From the NCBI RefSeq assembly GCF_024600715.1, contig NZ_CP102332.1, positions 3,596,001-3,660,000 on the forward strand: 64,000 nt of DNA. The letters are read 5' to 3'. Origin of the DNA: Streptomyces changanensis. GTDB lineage: Bacteria; Actinomycetota; Actinomycetes; Streptomycetales; Streptomycetaceae. Of this stretch, positions 16,387 to 24,991 are shown piece by piece (the first letter of the stretch is position 1; each line of letters opens with the position of its first letter). The translations under genes and the position numbers were made by a program. The notes beneath the pieces are model-generated. The model was not told where the DNA came from and searched no databases. It was given only the letters and a program-made list of their open reading frames with translations.

Positions 16387-17172
16387 TCAGTCGGTGCGGG
16401 TGCCGGTCACCACCGTGGCGTACAGCTCCTCGTCCGTCTCGACGCGCGCCGTGAGCCCCGCGTCGGCCAGGACCCCCGCGGCGGCGTCCGCCTGACGCCC
16501 GCTCGTCTCGGACAGCAGGACGCCCGAGGGCGCGAGCCACCGCCCCGCCCCGGCCGCGACGCGGCGCAGGACGTCGAGGCCGTCCGCCCCGCCGTCGAGC
16601 GCGACCAGCGCCTCGTGGAGGCGGGCCTCCTGCGGCAGGAGGCCGACCTCGCCGGTCGGTACGTACGGGACGTTGGCCAGCAGTACGTCGACGCGGCCGC
16701 GGAGCCCCGCCGGAAGGGCCGCGTACAGGTCGCCCTCGTGGACGAGGCCGCCGAGCGGCGCGACGTTGCGGCGGGCGCAGCGCACGGCGGCCGGGTCGAT
16801 GTCGGCGGCGTGCAGTTCGGCGGCGCCGCCGTCCAGGGCGGTGACGAGGGCGGCGCCCAGCGCGCCGGTACCGCAGCACAGGTCGACGACGACGGCGCGG
16901 CCGCCGCGCGGGGCCAGCGCGGCGGCCCGCTCGACGAGGAACTCGGTGCGGCGGCGCGGTACGAACACGCCCGCGTCCACGGCGACGCGGACGCCGCCGA
17001 AGCACGCCCAGCCGAGGACGTGTTCGAGGGGGTGACCGAGGACGCGGCGGGCGACCATCGCGTCGAGGTGGGCGGCGGAGCGGGCGGAGGCGAGCAGCAG
17101 CTCCGCCTCGTCCTCGGCGAAGACGCACCCGGCGGCGCGGAGGGTGGTGACGATGTCGTGGGGAACGGACAT
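16387..17172 (-). CDS. protein N5-glutamine methyltransferase-like (HemK/PrmC family)
   Basis: The 261-residue protein has the S-adenosylmethionine motif VVDLCCGTGALGAALV, the acidic loop AADIDPAAVRCARRN, and ANVPYVP in place of the catalytic NPPY of PrmC. The order N-V-P-Y is seen in a group of actinobacterial paralogues annotated as putative N5-glutamine methyltransferases. Since the motif differs, release-factor methylation is not assured. The ATG at 17172 follows a 290-bp gap with short repeats. Confidence 0.8.
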   Translation of the reverse strand: MSVPHDIVTTLRAAGCVFAEDEAELLLASARSAAHLDAMVARRVLGHPLEHVLGWACFGGVRVAVDAGVFVPRRRTEFLVERAAALAPRGGRAVVVDLCCGTGALGAALVTALDGGAAELHAADIDPAAVRCARRNVAPLGGLVHEGDLYAALPAGLRGRVDVLLANVPYVPTGEVGLLPQEARLHEALVALDGGADGLDVLRRVAAGAGRWLAPSGVLLSETSGRQADAAAGVLADAGLTARVETDEELYATVVTGTRTD

Positions 17173-17319
17173 GGGAAGAGCCTTTCGGGAGCCGCGTACG
17201 CGGGTGCTCCCGGCGGTGCTTCTACGGCCGCGGCGTGGTCGCCGTACCGCCGTGGGAGGGGAGCGCCCTGCCTTGCCTGGCGTTGATGGGTCCCACCTCC
17301 TCGTTCCGCGGTCGTCGGT

Positions 17320-17402
17320 CCGGCGTCCGGCGCCCGACCTCTTCGGTCCGACGCCCGGCGTCCTGCGCCCGACGTCCGGCGTCCTGCGCCTGTCGTCCTG
17401 TG
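17320..17402. repeat. imperfect tandem repeat in a 290-bp gap
   Basis: Words of the type GTCCGACGCCCGGCGTCCTGC repeat three to four times with changes between the methyltransferase and the MarR gene. No coding potential beyond the repeat is seen in the gap. Confidence 0.5.
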
Positions 17403-17461
17403 CCGTCCGCCGCGGCGCGTGCACGTGCTCGTGCGCGTCCCGGCGATCGACCCGGACGACC

Positions 17462-17953
17462 CTACCCCACGGGCCCGTTGGCGCCGCGCTGCCCGGCGAC
17501 CGTGTCCATCGCCCGGGACAGGCGCTCCAGCACGCGCGCCGTCTCGGCGAACGCCTCCTCCCCGAGCTCGGCCGCCAGCCGGGCCGCCAGGTCGGCGTGG
17601 CCGGGGTCGATGCGGGCGACGGCGGCGCGCCCCTCCTCGGTGGGCCGCAGCAGCTTGGCGCGGCGGTGGGCCGGGTTCGGCGCGTACGCGGCGAGCCCCC
17701 GCTCCACGAGCAGGTCGGCGACGCGCTGGACGCTCTGGCGGGTGATGCCCATCGTGCGGGCGATCCCCGAGACCGGCAGCGGCTCGCGCAGGACGGCGCC
17801 GAGGACCTGCCACCACGCGGCGGTGAGCCCGGCGGGGCGGGCCAGTTCCTCGGAGACGGCGAGGAACTGGCCGTTGAGGCGGAAGACGCCGAGCGCGGTA
17901 CGGCTCAACAGCGCCTGCTCGGCGCGGTGATGGGCATCGCGGTCCGGGCTCAC
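17462..17953 (-). CDS. MarR-family regulator
   Basis: The 163-residue winged-helix protein has LTAAWWQVLGAVLREPLPVSG followed by IARTMGITRQSVQRVADLLVERGLAAY as recognition helix and wing, and NPAHRRAKLLRPTEEG as the wing tip. The GTG start overlaps the stop of the DJ-1/PfpI gene by four bases, so it is the second gene of that operon. Direct repeats upstream of the operon (18620-18653) are its likely binding sites. Confidence 0.9.
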   Translation of the reverse strand: MSPDRDAHHRAEQALLSRTALGVFRLNGQFLAVSEELARPAGLTAAWWQVLGAVLREPLPVSGIARTMGITRQSVQRVADLLVERGLAAYAPNPAHRRAKLLRPTEEGRAAVARIDPGHADLAARLAAELGEEAFAETARVLERLSRAMDTVAGQRGANGPVG

Positions 17954-18579
17954 GCGTCCGTGCCCTGCGCCGCCGCGAGGACCTCGTACGCGGCCGGGTC
18001 CGAGTCGTGGAACAGCCGGTACCAGGCGTCGAGGAGCTCGCCCTCGAACACCCCGAGCCGGCCCAGCACCTCGCGGGCGAACGCGACGGGCTCCGTCGAC
18101 CCGGCAGTGATCAGGTCGCCGGCCGTCACGGCGTCCGCCTCCGTGTAGTGGGCAGCGCCGCGGTAGCCGGTCGCGGCCAGGTAGCCGGCGGCCGAGCTGG
18201 TGTGGGGGCGGTCGTCGAGGAGGCCCTCGCGGGCCAGCCCGGCCGTGGCCCCGCAGATCGCCGCGACCGGCACGCCCGCGTCGAGGAAGGCACGGGCGGT
18301 GGCGGCGAACGGCGCGAGCCGCTCCGCGTCGCCGTCCCACAGGTCGGCGCCGGGCAGTACCAGCAGGGCGCTGTCGTCGGGGCGCAGGTCGGCGAGGGCG
18401 AGGTCCGGGGTGACGCGCAGCCCGCCGAGCGTGGTGACCGGGCGGGCCGTCGGGCCGACCGTGCGGACGGCGAGGCCGCCGCGGGCCAGCCAGGCCGTGG
18501 CGTGCCCGGTCTCCCAGTCGGCGAGCGTGTCGTACACGGCGAGGTGCACGGTCCGCGGGGATGCGGTGGTGCCGGTCAT
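17950..18579 (-). CDS. DJ-1/PfpI-family protein
   Basis: This 209-residue cytosolic protein shares the class-I glutamine amidotransferase fold of DJ-1, YajL and PfpI. The nucleophilic cysteine lies in the elbow VAAICGATAGLA. VLPGADLWDG contributes the oxyanion side. Members act as glyoxalases, deglycases, chaperones or isonitrile hydratase relatives; this one cannot be assigned. The ATG at 18579 has AGGAGG at the right distance. It is first in an operon with a MarR regulator. Confidence 0.88.
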   Translation of the reverse strand: MTGTTASPRTVHLAVYDTLADWETGHATAWLARGGLAVRTVGPTARPVTTLGGLRVTPDLALADLRPDDSALLVLPGADLWDGDAERLAPFAATARAFLDAGVPVAAICGATAGLAREGLLDDRPHTSSAAGYLAATGYRGAAHYTEADAVTAGDLITAGSTEPVAFAREVLGRLGVFEGELLDAWYRLFHDSDPAAYEVLAAAQGTDA

Positions 18580-18619
18580 GACGACCTCCTGGGGCGCGCT
18601 GTGGCGGGATCCACCTGAT

Positions 18620-18653
18620 GGCAGAAGGCTGTCACCAAGGCAGCATGCTGTCA
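18620..18653. promoter_or_regulatory. 15-bp direct repeat, candidate MarR operator pair
   Basis: GGCAGAAGGCTGTCA (18620-18634) and GGCAGCATGCTGTCA (18639-18653) differ at two bases and are spaced 19 bp apart, about two helical turns. The second contains the perfect palindrome CAGCATGCTG. They lie 40-75 bp upstream of the DJ-1/MarR operon. Confidence 0.65.
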
Positions 18654-18774
18654 ACAGTTCCCCGCGCGGCCCCGCCGCCGACCCCGGACACGACACCCTG
18701 CCGACCCGGGCGGGCGCCGCCCCCGACAAGGTGGCCATGTCCCGGCGCGGTCGGCGCTGCCTACGCTCACCCGC

Positions 18775-20130
18775 ATGACCCCTCATCCCGACCCGCGGAA
18801 GGGCGCGGCCGTCAAGGCCGCCGACCGCGCGCACGTGTTCCACTCCTGGTCCGCCCAGGCGCTGATCGACCCGCTGGCCGTCGCCGGCGCCCAGGGCGCG
18901 TACTTCTGGGACTACGACGGCAACCGCTTCCTCGACTTCACGAGCGGCCTCGTCTTCAGCAACATCGGCTACCAGCACCCGAAGGTCGTCGCCGCCGTGC
19001 AGGAGCAGGCCGGCCGGCTCGCGACCTTCGCGCCGGGCTTCGCCGTCGACGTGCGCTCCGAAGCCGCCCGGCTGATAGCCGAACGCACGCCCGGCGACCT
19101 CGACCGGATCTTCTTCACCAACGGCGGCGCCGAGGCCGTCGAGAACGCCGTGCGCATGGCGCGGCTGCACACCGGCCGGCACAAGGTCCTCAGCGCGTAC
19201 CGCTCGTACCACGGCGCCACCGCCACGGCGATCCACCTGACCGGCGACCCCCGCCGCTGGCCCTCGGACACCGGCGCCGCCGGGGTTGTCCACTTCTGGG
19301 CGCCCTTCCTCTACCGGTCGCCGTTCCACTCCGCGGACGAGGCACAGGAGTGCGAGCGCGCCCTGGCGCACCTGGAGGACACGATCGTCTTCGAGGGGCC
19401 CGGTACGGTCGCGGCGATCGTCCTGGAGACGGTCCCCGGCACGGCCGGCATCATGCCCCCGCCCCCCGGCTACCTCGCCGGCGTGCGGGAGCTCTGCGAC
19501 CGGCACGGCGTCGTCCTCATCCTGGACGAGGTCATGGCGGGCTTCGGCCGCACCGGCCGTTGGTTCGCCGCCGAGCACTACGACGTCGTCCCCGACCTGC
19601 TCACCTTCGCCAAGGGAGTCAACTCCGGGTACGTGCCGCTGGGCGGCGTCGCCATCGGCCCGGAGATCGCCGCGACCTTCGAGCGGCGCCCCTATCCGGG
19701 CGGGCTGACGTACTCCGGGCACCCGCTGGCCTGCGCGGCGGCCGTGGCGACGATCCGGGCCATGGCGGAGGAGGGCGTGGTGGAGGCCGCCGACCGGCTG
19801 GGCGCCGAGGTCCTCGGCCCGGGGCTGCGGGAGCTCGCCGAACGCCACCCGTCGGTGGGCGAGGTGCGCGGCCTCGGCGCCTTCTGGGCACTGGAGCTCG
19901 TACGGGACCGCCGGACGCGCGAGCCGCTCGTGCCGTACGGCGCGGTCGGGGAGGCGAACGCGCCCATGGCCGCGTTCACCGCCGCCTGCCGGGAGCGGGG
20001 ACTGTGGCCCTTCGTCACCATGAACCGGACGCACGTCGTCCCCGCCTGCACCCTGACCGACGCCGAGGCGAAGGAGGGTCTCGCGGCGCTCGACGCGGCG
20101 CTGTGCGTGGCGGACGAACACACGGGGTGA
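18775..20130 (+). CDS. class-III PLP aminotransferase
   Basis: A 451-residue omega-type aminotransferase. Residues 40-60 hold FWDYDGNRFLDFTSGLVFSN, the cofactor contacts are FFTNGGAEAVENAVRMAR and YRSYHGATATA, and VLILDEVMAGFGRTG carries the PLP-binding Asp. The Schiff-base lysine is Lys280 in TFAKGVNSG. Relatives act on taurine, beta-alanine, omega-amino acids or 4-aminobutyrate with pyruvate or 2-oxoglutarate. The GntR regulator directly downstream suggests control of amino-acid or amine catabolism. Amino donor unknown. Confidence 0.93.
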   Translation: MTPHPDPRKGAAVKAADRAHVFHSWSAQALIDPLAVAGAQGAYFWDYDGNRFLDFTSGLVFSNIGYQHPKVVAAVQEQAGRLATFAPGFAVDVRSEAARLIAERTPGDLDRIFFTNGGAEAVENAVRMARLHTGRHKVLSAYRSYHGATATAIHLTGDPRRWPSDTGAAGVVHFWAPFLYRSPFHSADEAQECERALAHLEDTIVFEGPGTVAAIVLETVPGTAGIMPPPPGYLAGVRELCDRHGVVLILDEVMAGFGRTGRWFAAEHYDVVPDLLTFAKGVNSGYVPLGGVAIGPEIAATFERRPYPGGLTYSGHPLACAAAVATIRAMAEEGVVEAADRLGAEVLGPGLRELAERHPSVGEVRGLGAFWALELVRDRRTREPLVPYGAVGEANAPMAAFTAACRERGLWPFVTMNRTHVVPACTLTDAEAKEGLAALDAALCVADEHTG

Positions 20131-20247
20131 CCCGCCGGTGCCCCACCCGTGCGGCCCGCCGGTGTGACGTCCCCCTCGCCCTACCCCTACGGGTGACCCC
20201 CTCCGACTGGCTTAAGGTGTCCGAAACCGGACGGAGGGGACCTGCCC

Positions 20248-21120
20248 ATGCCCGCGAGCGGACCTGTCACCCGCAGCACTTTGCGCCAGCAGATCGCGGA
20301 CGCGCTGCGTGACGAGGTGCTCGCCGGACGGCTGCAGCCGGGCAAGGAGTTCACCGTCAAACAGATCGCCGAACAGTACGGGGTCTCCGCGACGCCCGTG
20401 CGGGAGGCGCTGGTCGACCTGTCGGCGCAGGGACTGCTCGACTCCGACCAGCACAAAGGTTTCCGCGTGCACCAGTTCACGGTCGGCGACTACCGGGGCA
20501 TGGTGGAGGCCCGCGCCCTGGTCGTGGACGGCGTCCTGCGACGCGATCCCCGGCACGCGGCGCACCGGGGCGGTGCCCGCGCGGCCACGGCCGGCGCCGC
20601 GACCGCGGCCGCGACCCCGCCCGGCGCGGTGCCGGCGACCCCGGCCGCGGCGGGCGCGGGGACGACCGTCCCTGCTCCGTCCGGCACGGCGGCCGCATCG
20701 GCGCCCGCGCCCTCGCCCGGCGCGGCCACGCGGTCCTGTCTGCCGGCGGAGGCGCTCGGGCCGGTGCGCCGTCGGGCCGAGGCCGCCGCCCGAGCCGCCC
20801 GCGCCGGCGACCTCGACATCCTGATCGGCTACGACGTCCGCTTCTGGCGGGAGCTGGGCGGCCTCGTCGCCAACCACTACATCGCCGACTTCCTCCACCG
20901 GCTGCGCGTCCAGGCGTGGGTCTTCGCCGTGCCGCACCTGCGCGCCGACCCGCGCCCCGGCGACTGGCTGTGGAGCGGCCACGAGGAGCTCGTCGACGCG
21001 GTCGCCACCGGGGCGCCGGCGCGGGTCGGCGCCGTCCTGGACGCGTACAACGCCCACGCCCTGCGCTGGGCGGACCACCTGGAACGCCTCCCGGCCCCGC
21101 GCCCCGCCCCACCCGCCTGA
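20248..21120 (+). CDS. GntR-family (FadR-type) regulator with low-complexity insert
   Basis: The 290-residue protein begins with a winged helix, LRQQIADALRDEVLAGRLQPG, then FTVKQIAEQYGVSATPVREALVDL. Its C-terminal effector domain (about 170-280, with DLDILIGYDVRFWRELG) is FCD-like. Between them residues 103-160 form an Ala/Pro/Thr/Gly-rich stretch that normal family members lack or have much shorter. The ATG at 20248 has GGAGGGG upstream. It follows the aminotransferase by 117 bp with its own probable promoter (TAAGGT at 20213-20218). Confidence 0.85.
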   Translation: MPASGPVTRSTLRQQIADALRDEVLAGRLQPGKEFTVKQIAEQYGVSATPVREALVDLSAQGLLDSDQHKGFRVHQFTVGDYRGMVEARALVVDGVLRRDPRHAAHRGGARAATAGAATAAATPPGAVPATPAAAGAGTTVPAPSGTAAASAPAPSPGAATRSCLPAEALGPVRRRAEAAARAARAGDLDILIGYDVRFWRELGGLVANHYIADFLHRLRVQAWVFAVPHLRADPRPGDWLWSGHEELVDAVATGAPARVGAVLDAYNAHALRWADHLERLPAPRPAPPA

Positions 21121-21190
21121 CGCGCTCTCCACCACCTGACGCGCCGACATCCGCCCGACGTGACCCCACCCGCCTGACGCGCCCTCACCG
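21116..21190. repeat. CCTGACGCG repeats downstream of the GntR gene
   Basis: CCTGACGCG or CCCGACGTG words recur four times in about 75 bp after the GntR stop codon. The rest of the gap to 21316 shows nothing else. Confidence 0.5.
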
Positions 21191-21316
21191 GGCCGGCCGT
21201 GCCCCGCATCGGCCGAAGTGCCGGCGCACGGCCTCGCAGGGCCCCGCACGCGGCCGGCCCGGCGCCCTCATGGCACCTGCCGTTCCCTCACGTCACCCCG
21301 CACCCCCTCCGGTTCG

Positions 21317-21907
21317 CTACGCCGTACCGGAGGGGTCGCGCAGGACGAAGTACGGCGCCCGGCTCGACTCGCCGTCCGCGCGGCACCAGGGCGCGGTCAC
21401 CTCGCCGAGCGCACCGGCGGTGTCCTCCTGCCCCGGGACGCGGACCACGACGAGCGCCGCCGCGTCCGGGTCGGCGCCCTCCGCCAACCGGGTGGTGACC
21501 GTCGGGTCGGGGGTGTCGCTCTCGCTCTGGGCCTGCGGTGCGGCGTCGCCCCGCAGGAGCGCCCGCACCTGCGCGACGAGCACCGGATCATGGGCGCCGT
21601 CGTACACCCAGCGCGTGCCCAGCACCCCGTGCTCGGACGTCCCGACGAGGGCGTCCTCGGCCCCGGCGAGCGGCGCGCCCCGGTAGGTGAGCGGCACGTG
21701 GTACGAGCGGGGCGCGTCCCCGGAGGTGTCGCCGACCACCATGAACTCGATGCCCACCGCCCCCTCCGGGTCGTCCAGCCGCCACCCGCCGATCCGGTCG
21801 AGCCGCGGCTCCCCGCCCGTGCCGTCGTACCACGGCTGCGCGGGCAGCCAACCGGCCAGGAGCTCCAGCTTGGTCGGTTCCATCGTCGTCCGGTGAATGA
21901 TCGCCAT
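21317..21907 (-). CDS. maltokinase N-terminal cap-like domain protein
   Basis: The 196-residue protein starts MAIIHRTTMEPTKLELLAGW and continues with RIGGWRLDDPEGAVGIEFMV, features I associate with the stand-alone version of the N-terminal cap domain of mycobacterial-type maltokinase. Such proteins are often mislabelled as glucan branching proteins. There is no kinase domain and no trehalose or GlgE gene nearby, so its role is unknown. It is read alone from an ATG at 21907. Confidence 0.75.
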   Translation of the reverse strand: MAIIHRTTMEPTKLELLAGWLPAQPWYDGTGGEPRLDRIGGWRLDDPEGAVGIEFMVVGDTSGDAPRSYHVPLTYRGAPLAGAEDALVGTSEHGVLGTRWVYDGAHDPVLVAQVRALLRGDAAPQAQSESDTPDPTVTTRLAEGADPDAAALVVVRVPGQEDTAGALGEVTAPWCRADGESSRAPYFVLRDPSGTA

Positions 21908-22082
21908 GCCGGGTCAACTCCCCGCACGGCCACCGTGTTCCCCCCGGCGCGCGGGCCGCCCGGCTTCGCGAATGGTGCCACCGGGTATCACTCTGCCCGA
22001 ACGCCGGGACCCGACGGCGCCGGACTAGTCTGTGCCGGACCTCCGCAACGGCCCACCGCCCACGGCCCGTCGTCCCGGACGC

Positions 22083-22155
22083 CCGATGACCCGAACGACC
22101 CGATGGCCCGAATGATCCGTTGCTCCGAACGATCCGTTGCCCCGATGACCCGAGA
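22083..22155. repeat. imperfect 8-9-bp tandem repeat
   Basis: CCGATGAC, CCGAACGAC, CCGATGGC, CCGAATGAT, CCGTTGCT and similar units run for about 70 bp up to the start of the next gene. Confidence 0.65.
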
Positions 22156-22166
22156 GTGAGTCAACC

Positions 22167-22817
22167 TTGGCCTGTGACCTGTGGCTGGTCCCCCTGGTCG
22201 ACGTGCTGTGCCACAGCCCTGACAACCCGTTCGCCGAGGAGATCGCCGCCTACGACCGGGCGTTGACCGGCGCCGGGATGCCGGCCGTGCCGGTCTTCGC
22301 GTACATGCCCGGCCTGTCGGGTGACGTCGCGCCGGTCGCCGGGTTCGACTACGACGCCCTGCACTTCCTGCGCAGGGCATACCTGCTCCAGGTCTGCGGT
22401 CTCGCCGTGACGCCCGTCGACGAACTGGGCGGGGACTACGAGCAGCTGCTGGAGATGTTCGAGGCGACGGCACAGCAGTCTCACCTGGTCTGGCACTACG
22501 ACCACGCGGGCGCCTACGTGCCCGTGGACTTCCCGACGCCGCTGTCGACGGAGGAGCTGCTGTCCGGCGGCGGACCGCTCGGCTCGGCGCAGGGGCTGCT
22601 GCGGGAGCTGGAGCACGTCGCCCCGTCGATCGGCATCGACCCGGGGAACCCGCCGGCCGCGCCGCTGCCGCCGCGGCACCCCACGTCGCTGGAGGAGCCG
22701 GCCGCGCCGATCCCGTACGACGACAGCCCCTTCGCCCGGGAGCGGCACGTGTGGCTGGGGCTGCACGCGGCGGCGACGCGGAGCCTCGCCCAGGGCTCCA
22801 TGATCATCTTCAGTTGA
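22167..22817 (+). CDS. conserved hypothetical protein
   Basis: A 216-residue acidic protein beginning MACDLWLVPLVDVLCHSPDN from a TTG at 22167, the only plausible start before the conserved-looking N-terminus. It has no signal peptide or membrane segment. The high third-position G+C supports coding. I do not recognise a family. It precedes a convergent SLATT-type membrane protein and the ybaB-recR cluster, a neighbourhood that looks conserved in the genus. Confidence 0.7.
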   Translation: MACDLWLVPLVDVLCHSPDNPFAEEIAAYDRALTGAGMPAVPVFAYMPGLSGDVAPVAGFDYDALHFLRRAYLLQVCGLAVTPVDELGGDYEQLLEMFEATAQQSHLVWHYDHAGAYVPVDFPTPLSTEELLSGGGPLGSAQGLLRELEHVAPSIGIDPGNPPAAPLPPRHPTSLEEPAAPIPYDDSPFARERHVWLGLHAAATRSLAQGSMIIFS

Positions 22818-23002
22818 CGCGCGGGCCGGGCGCCGCCGCCGGCCCGCCGCGCGTCCCGGGGGAGCCGCTGGAAGACCCGGGAGCCCCGGGAGAGCCGTTG
22901 GGATCCCCGGGAGTCCCGGAGAGCCGCTGGGGCCCAGGAGTGTCCGGAAGGGACCGGGGGCGGGAGGATTTCCGGGGGCGGGAGGGCCGGGAGCGGCAGG
23001 TG

Positions 23003-23725
23003 TCAGCGCGGCTCCGGGGGCCGCTGGCGCGGCATGTTGGGACGGGTGGCCGGAGGCAGCAGGAAGCGGCCGCCCTGCGGCTGCGTCCCGCCGCCGTCGG
23101 AGCGCGCGTGCGCCGCCGCGCCCAGCGACTGCGTGACGAGCGGCGCGGGCCCGGCCCGGAACTCCACCATCCAGTCGGCCGTCTCGGCGCGCACCAGTTC
23201 CGTCACGTCGTCGGTGAACCGCCGCAGCACCCCGAGGCAGCGCTCCGCCGCCTCGCCCGCCGTGCCCTCGGTGGGCCCCAGCACCTCCCGCACGCTCTCC
23301 GACGCCCAGTCGAACTGGAGCGTCGCCAGGCGCCGCTGCACGGCCTGGGCGGTGGCCACGTCCCGCATCCAGCCGGAGGTCAGCCCGAAGTACCGGTCGC
23401 ACGCCATGCACGCCGCGGCGAGCAGCAGGGAGAGGTACCCCCAGCCGGCGGCGCCGTCCAGGGCGCCCGTGAGGTCCAGGAGGGGCAGCGCGGCCCCGAG
23501 CACGGCGCCCAGCGCCGTACCGGCCCGCAGCGCGCGGGCGCCGCGGCGCTTCCACGTCCGGTCGGCGAGGTACCAGTCGGCGGTGCGCAGGGCGTTGCCC
23601 TCGACCCACCGGTACAGCTCGTCCAGCCGCTCGGCCGGCTCGCCCCAGTCGCCGAGCGGGAACGGCCGTCCCGTCAGGTCCTCGCCCCGGGCGGGCCCCC
23701 CGGGCTGCATCTCCGGCTGGCTCAC
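23003..23725 (-). CDS. SLATT-domain membrane protein
   Basis: The 240-residue protein has a soluble head (1-75, with ERLDELYRWVEGNALRTADW), two adjacent hydrophobic segments (about 85-125: ALGAVLGAALPLLDLTGALD and GWGYLSLLLAAACMACDRYF), then a long helical tail (130-210). This order fits SLATT proteins, predicted pore-forming or membrane-sensing modules often tied to nucleotide-signalling defence. The GTG at 23725 has AGAGGAG before it. No partner NTPase or nucleotidyltransferase is adjacent, so a defence role is not supported here. Confidence 0.6.
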   Translation of the reverse strand: MSQPEMQPGGPARGEDLTGRPFPLGDWGEPAERLDELYRWVEGNALRTADWYLADRTWKRRGARALRAGTALGAVLGAALPLLDLTGALDGAAGWGYLSLLLAAACMACDRYFGLTSGWMRDVATAQAVQRRLATLQFDWASESVREVLGPTEGTAGEAAERCLGVLRRFTDDVTELVRAETADWMVEFRAGPAPLVTQSLGAAAHARSDGGGTQPQGGRFLLPPATRPNMPRQRPPEPR

Positions 23726-24298
23726 CGGGGCACTCCTCTGCGCTCTGCGTGACAATGCGTGACGTGCGGTGACGGACGTTCCGTGGCGTGCGTGGCGGGT
23801 GGACGGGGGAGGTCGGCGGCGGCGGTGCGGTGACGAGCGGGGCGGGACGAGGGGACGGGCGGCGGGTCGGTGTGACGGCGGGGAGCGGACTGGGGCTGCC
23901 GGGTCGAGCGCGGCCGGAGGGGCGGACGGACGGGGAGCACGGACGGGGGGGGGCACGGACGGCGAGGACGGACGGGACGGGGGCGGGCGGGGCAGGTGGC
24001 GGACGGGTCGGGCGCGGGCATGGCACGGCCGTCGTGGCCGGTGGGGCTGGTGGTACCGGTCGGGTACCGCCTGGTCGGGGGCGTCCGGGGTGTGCGCCGC
24101 GCGGAGCCCTTCCTACCGCCGAATGGTGGTCCAGGGGGGCGACATCCGTGGATTTCCGCCCGCATGAGCGGCGTGATCAGGTAGGGGGCGCGCCAGGCGT
24201 TCACTCCAAAGAGTGCAGCGGTGTGCGTGGGGCGTGCCGAGCGGCGACCACGTAGGCTCGGCCGTGACCGATGACCTCGTCGACGCGCAGGAGTGACC
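23726..24298. other. 570-bp gene-free, purine-rich stretch
   Basis: The plus strand is dominated by GGACGGG and GGGCGGG words, including a run of ten G at 23946-23955. No RNA gene is recognisable. The last 100 bp are more mixed and should hold the ybaB promoter. Confidence 0.6.
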
Positions 24299-24634
24299 GT
24301 GATCCCCGGTGGTGGCCAGCCCAACATGCAGCAGCTGCTCCAGCAGGCCCAGAAGATGCAGCAGGACCTCGCCCAGGCCCAGGAGGAGCTGGCCCGCACG
24401 GAGGTCGAGGGTCAGGCGGGCGGCGGCCTCGTGAAGGCCACGGTCACGGGCTCCGGTGACCTGCGGGCCCTGGTCATCGACCCGAAGGCGGTCGACCCGG
24501 ACGACACCGAGACCCTCGCCGACCTGGTCGTGGCGGCCGTGCACGCGGCGAACGAGAACGCGCACCAGCTCCAGCAGGAGAAGCTCGGCCCGCTCGCGCA
24601 GGGCCTGGGCGGCATGCCTGGCCTGCCCTTCTGA
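24299..24634 (+). CDS. ybaB: YbaB/EbfC-family nucleoid-associated protein
   Basis: This 111-residue protein binds DNA as a dimer and is encoded next to recR in most bacteria. The N-terminal helix [20 protein letters not shown] and the central [20 protein letters not shown] and [20 protein letters not shown] segments are family signatures. The GTG at 24299 is preferred over 24293 since AGGAG ends six bases before it. Confidence 0.95.
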   Translation: MIPGGGQPNMQQLLQQAQKMQQDLAQAQEELARTEVEGQAGGGLVKATVTGSGDLRALVIDPKAVDPDDTETLADLVVAAVHAANENAHQLQQEKLGPLAQGLGGMPGLPF

Positions 24635-24991
24635 CCCCTTCGGCCCGGCCCCGCGGCAGCGGTGCCGCGGGGTGACGAGAAGTACCGACCGGTCCGGGCT
24701 CCCTCGACCTGGTTCCCCGCGGTTCCGCCCGGTCCGCCCGGTCCGCCCGGTCCGCTCGGTCCGCTCGGTCTGCTTGGTTCCGCTCAGTCTGCTTGGTTCC
24801 GCCCGCTACGAGCGGATCCGATGGACTGCGGGGCGGTTCGGGCCGATCCCGCCCGGCGCCCTCCGGCATCGGGCGCCCCGTGGGCACCCCCGTGCCGCGT
24901 TTCCCGACGGTGTCACCCACGCCGAGGCTTCTGCGGCGCACCCCCAGCAACTACCGTAAGACCAAGACTGCACTCCCGGAGAGGCGTTCCG
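24635..24991. repeat. gap with 9-bp tandem repeats before recR
   Basis: About ten imperfect copies of GGTCCGCCC / GGTCCGCTC / GGTCTGCTT occupy roughly 24715-24800. The remaining sequence to recR is unremarkable. No gene is seen. Confidence 0.65.

Noticed and set aside
23003..23725. SLATT protein as part of a nucleotide-signalling defence system
   Set aside because: No nucleotidyltransferase, STING, TIR or nuclease gene adjoins it; the neighbours are housekeeping genes.
23726..24298. Signal recognition particle RNA or other RNA gene before ybaB
   Set aside because: I looked for the conserved SRP RNA tip and a tRNA-like fold and found neither; the sequence is purine-rich low complexity.
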